Shown here piece by piece: positions 7,259 through 7,450 of a stretch of 7,450 nt of DNA. The notes under the pieces were generated by a model. It was not told the origin of the DNA. It saw only the letters and a program-made list of their open reading frames with translations, and did no database searches. Origin of the DNA: an uncultured Clostridia bacterium. GTDB lineage: Bacteria; Bacillota; Clostridia; Peptostreptococcales; Anaerovoracaceae. The position numbers were made by a program, and so were the translations under genes. Every line of letters starts with the position of its first letter. Positions within the stretch are counted from its first letter, which is position 1. The DNA is taken from assembly GCA_946402595.1 (NCBI GenBank), contig CAMIWY010000063.1, forward strand, positions 1-7,450, read 5' to 3'.

Positions 7259-7402
7259 CGTGTGCAGTTTTGCGCATGCTTTTGCTCATGACATATCAAC
7301 GATCAATGCGATATGCAGCCGGTATGGATACGCAGATGATATTGGTATGACAGAATCAGACCGCTCTGTGAGAAAATTTAAATATGTTTTTTCAGAACAG
7401 AT
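7259..7402. other. Intergenic spacer before the next gene
   Basis: No open frame of note is present. There is a 6-bp inverted repeat, CATATC (7292-7297) and GATATG (7310-7315), and an AT-rich patch at 7372-7392 that could hold a -10 region, but I find no -35/-10 pair at proper spacing. The next gene should have its own promoter here because a terminator precedes the spacer. Confidence 0.5.
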
Positions 7403-7409
7403 AAAGGGG
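7403..7409 (+). promoter_or_regulatory. Ribosome binding site of the truncated right-edge gene
   Basis: AAAGGGG at 7403-7409 lies 9 nt before ATG 7419. A second purine block, AAAGGGA (7410-7416), is too close to the start to be the main site. The strength of this site supports the reality of the short coding segment. Confidence 0.6.
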
Positions 7410-7418
7410 AAAGGGATA

Positions 7419-7450
7419 ATGGATGCACAGGAGATCATTCAGCTGATAAG
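7419..7450 (+). CDS. 5' end of a gene cut by the window edge, possibly tetrahydrodipicolinate N-acetyltransferase
   Basis: Ten full codons are visible (MDAQEIIQLI) before the window ends. The start has a good ribosome binding site and follows a terminator, so it opens a new transcription unit. The peptide resembles the N-terminus of DapH proteins of Bacillota, which as I recall begin with M-D/N-A-x-E-I-I-x-x-I. DapH acetylates tetrahydrodipicolinate in the acetylase branch of lysine and diaminopimelate synthesis. Ten residues are too few for a firm call, so no symbol is given. Confidence 0.45.
   Translation, partial: MDAQEIIQLI

Noticed and set aside
7259..7418. Possible lysine riboswitch ahead of the putative dapH start.
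   Set aside because: The spacer is about 160 nt and shows none of the conserved lysine-aptamer elements or a following terminator.

Overview
The window most likely comes from a low-to-mid-GC Bacillota, probably a gut or rumen clostridium of the Lachnospiraceae type. This is inferred from strong AAAGGGG/AGGAG ribosome binding sites, a sigma-A-like promoter, heavy use of ATA, AGA and AGG codons, and the resemblance of a truncated gene at the right edge to clostridial dapH. No rRNA, tRNA, CRISPR array or transposase is visible.

Layout: all supported genes are on the + strand. Positions 1-262 are an AT-rich leader region with no convincing gene. It holds an 11-bp perfect tandem repeat, a small inverted repeat, a well-formed promoter (-35 at 211-216, -10 at 234-239) and a ribosome binding site. 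One gene of 1607 codons (263-5086) fills most of the window. It is followed after 15 nt by a gene for a lactate/malate dehydrogenase-family protein (5102-6085), then by an overlapping gene for a two-part flavodoxin-fold protein (about 6039-7193; start uncertain). A rho-independent terminator (7215-7258) closes this apparent three-gene operon. After a spacer of about 160 nt, the first ten codons of another gene, possibly dapH, begin at 7419.

The large protein is the centre of interest. In order it carries a helical N-terminus, an HD-type metal-dependent hydrolase domain, a long helical repeat-like middle, an HxGH-type nucleotidyltransferase domain of the NadD/cytidylyltransferase superfamily, a GNAT-like domain and a C-terminal type I phosphoribosyltransferase-like domain. 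This puts nucleotide making (PRTase), nucleotide coupling (nucleotidyltransferase), acyl transfer (GNAT) and phosphohydrolysis (HD) potentially on one chain. The two downstream genes encode a probable NAD-binding, LDH-like protein whose catalytic aspartate position appears changed, and a flavoprotein-like protein with a four-cysteine cluster. A reasonable but unproven reading is a dedicated pathway that makes, modifies or recycles a nucleotide-linked or NAD-like small molecule. I do not recognise the operon as a described system.
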